Source: Aestuariibius sp. HNIBRBA575 (GTDB lineage Bacteria > Pseudomonadota > Alphaproteobacteria > Rhodobacterales > Rhodobacteraceae). Taken from it: a stretch of 64,000 nt of DNA. The stretch lies in the NCBI RefSeq assembly GCF_040932005.1, contig NZ_CP162414.1:2445501-2509500 (forward strand). Direction: 5' to 3'. Shown piece by piece: positions 62,694-64,000 of this stretch. Position 1 is the stretch's first letter, and every line of letters begins with the position of its first letter. The position numbers and the translations under genes are program-made. The notes below the pieces were generated by a model. It was not told the DNA's origin. It made no database searches and worked only from the letters and a program-made list of their open reading frames with translations.

Positions 62694-63508
62694 CCTATGC
62701 TTTCCCACTTGGTGGCCTGCCTGCGCAGGACGTAAACCCCGAAGGCAGCGCCATTTTCACCGATGCCTATGCGGTGATCCCCGCCCTGACCATGCGCGAT
62801 ATTGTGACGTCTTTGTTGCCGGGCTGGCAGGATACGCGCGCCTGGATATTGGCGCGTCCCATGACAGGTTTCGCCGAAACATTTGCGCAATATGCGATCG
62901 AATTATCCCCCGGCGGTGGCAGCGACACGCCCGAACCTGACGCCACAGCCCAAGCCGTGCTGTTTGTTGCCAAAGGTCATGCCCAACTGAATATCGACGG
63001 GCAAAAACACAGCCTGAAACCGGGCAGTTTCGCCTATTTGCCAGCCGGGATCACATGGTCGATCCAAAATACCGGCCAAACGCCATGTGGCCTGCATTGG
63101 CTGCGCAAACAATACCAAGCCGCCCCCGGTTTGGACGCCCCTGACCCGGTGGTTCTGCATGACAATGATGTGCCCATCACCATGATGCCTGACACAAATG
63201 GAAAATGGGGCACCCAGCGGTTTCTGGATCCAAGCGATCTGCGCTATGATTTTCACGCCAATATCGTCACCTTTCAGCCCGGCGGGCGTATTCCCTTTGC
63301 TGAAACCCATGTGATGGAACACGGGCTTTATGTGCTGCAGGGCACTGCCCGTTATCTGTTGAACACCGATTGGGTTGATGTTGGCCCCGGCGATTTCATG
63401 TGGCTGCGTGCGTTTTGCCCGCAGGCCTGTATCGCAACCGGGGACGAACCGTTTCGCTATCTTCTCTACAAAGACGTGAACCGCCACCCCAAGCTCAGCC
63501 TGACATGA
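62690..63508 (+). CDS. (S)-ureidoglycine aminohydrolase
   Basis: 272-residue bicupin (UGLYAH/AllE, formerly YlbA) that converts ureidoglycine to ureidoglycolate with ammonia release. The second cupin holds the Mn ligands in PFAETHVMEHGLYVLQG. The N-terminal cupin (GSFAYLPAGITWSIQN) lacks the full set, as is usual. Allantoate amidohydrolase, which makes its substrate, is not in the window. It overlaps both neighbours by 4 bp. Confidence 0.9.
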   Translation: MTYAFPLGGLPAQDVNPEGSAIFTDAYAVIPALTMRDIVTSLLPGWQDTRAWILARPMTGFAETFAQYAIELSPGGGSDTPEPDATAQAVLFVAKGHAQLNIDGQKHSLKPGSFAYLPAGITWSIQNTGQTPCGLHWLRKQYQAAPGLDAPDPVVLHDNDVPITMMPDTNGKWGTQRFLDPSDLRYDFHANIVTFQPGGRIPFAETHVMEHGLYVLQGTARYLLNTDWVDVGPGDFMWLRAFCPQACIATGDEPFRYLLYKDVNRHPKLSLT

Positions 63509-63996
63509 TCCAGATAGAACCCCTTTCCGCTGCTGCTTTTGCCCCGTTTGGGGATGTTCTGGATGCCTCTGGCGATCCGGATCTACTCATCAACCAAGGG
63601 CTGTGCGGACGTCATCATGACCGCGCCGCGTTGGATATGGGCGATGCGCGGGCCGGTATTTCCATCTTTAACGCCCAGCCACGCGATCTGCCGTATCGGC
63701 TTGACATGATGGAACGGCATCCCGACGGATCACAGGCATTCTTGCCCCTGCACCAGAACCCGTTTCTGGTCATTGTCGCCCCGGATCAAAACGGCCAGCC
63801 CGGCACGCCGCGCGCCTTTTGCACCGCGCCCAGCCAAGGCATCAATCTGCACCGCAATATCTGGCATGGGGTTCTGACCCCCCTGTCTGATCCCGGTTTG
63901 TTTGCGGTGATTGACCGCATCGGCGACACGCCCAACCTTCAGGAACATTGGTTCGAAACCGCCTATTTCGTCACCAACGCGCCCACGTCACGCTAG
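63505..63996 (+). CDS. allA: ureidoglycolate lyase
   Basis: 163-residue AllA-type cupin that splits ureidoglycolate to glyoxylate and urea. PLSAAAFAPFGDVLD at the N-terminus, FLPLHQNPFLVIVAP and NLHRNIWHGVLTPL with the metal histidines are family features. The start is the ATG that overlaps the aminohydrolase stop by 4 bp; a longer frame lies inside that gene. It is the last gene of the visible operon, and the stop is 5 bases from the window edge. Confidence 0.92.
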   Translation: MIQIEPLSAAAFAPFGDVLDASGDPDLLINQGLCGRHHDRAALDMGDARAGISIFNAQPRDLPYRLDMMERHPDGSQAFLPLHQNPFLVIVAPDQNGQPGTPRAFCTAPSQGINLHRNIWHGVLTPLSDPGLFAVIDRIGDTPNLQEHWFETAYFVTNAPTSR

Positions 63997-64000
63997 GTTG

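Overview
The window reads as chromosomal DNA of a marine alphaproteobacterium of the Rhodobacterales (Roseobacter group). The evidence is the dense operons with 4-bp ATGA overlaps, the VPLPA-CTERM protein, the PuuD-type urate hydroxylase, the fused PuuE-UraD protein, the fused sulfate adenylyltransferase/APS kinase, and the Tpa-TauR-Xsc-Pta-Soe taurine pathway, all typical of that group. I found no rRNA, tRNA, CRISPR array, insertion sequence or prophage. Only one gene is clearly broken, a TetR regulator at 7309-7921.

Region 1 (1-29.7 kb) is mostly housekeeping. It holds a FabH-type fragment, tdk with an unexplained structured region upstream, a proC-csaA-hydroxyacid dehydrogenase operon, a YbjN protein, an M42 peptidase, lgt with a MidA-like methyltransferase and pgeF, an Lrp regulator divergent from trxB, a MarR-type domain fused in frame to the sulfate-activating enzyme, hsp20-DUF1150, purE-purK, a lipase-like protein, a degenerate GGDEF protein, an EamA transporter, groES-groEL with a CIRCE element, a TraB/GumN protein and a manganese pyrophosphatase.

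Region 2 (29.7-48 kb) is an organosulfonate module. TauABC imports taurine; Tpa transaminates it to sulfoacetaldehyde; Xsc makes acetyl phosphate and sulfite; Pta makes acetyl-CoA; and the membrane complex SoeABC oxidises sulfite to sulfate. TauR (MocR type) sits in the middle, and paired copies of a CTGGACTTA-like box precede tauR, xsc and tpa/tauA. A HisD-family dehydrogenase resembling HpsN (sulfopropanediol 3-dehydrogenase) ends the tauABC direction. A glpD-glpR pair is embedded in the module. TauC carries an unusual insertion of about 125 residues facing the periplasm.

Region 3 (48-59.5 kb) is a galactoside catabolic cluster. An IclR regulator and an MsmX/UgpC-type ATPase are divergent from a binding protein, two permeases, a GH36 alpha-galactosidase, KDGal kinase, KDPGal aldolase, an SMP-30 lactonase and a GH42 beta-galactosidase. 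This fits DeLey-Doudoroff galactose breakdown, but galactose dehydrogenase and galactonate dehydratase are not in the window.

Region 4 (59.5-64 kb) is urate degradation. puuD-uraH diverges from puuE/uraD (fused), ureidoglycine aminohydrolase and ureidoglycolate lyase across a promoter with a perfect palindrome. Together these take urate towards glyoxylate and urea.

I see no clearly new defence or mobile system. The observations most worth checking are the regulator-enzyme fusion with its tandem operators, the TauC insertion, the HpsN-like gene, the TauR box set and the structured region upstream of tdk.
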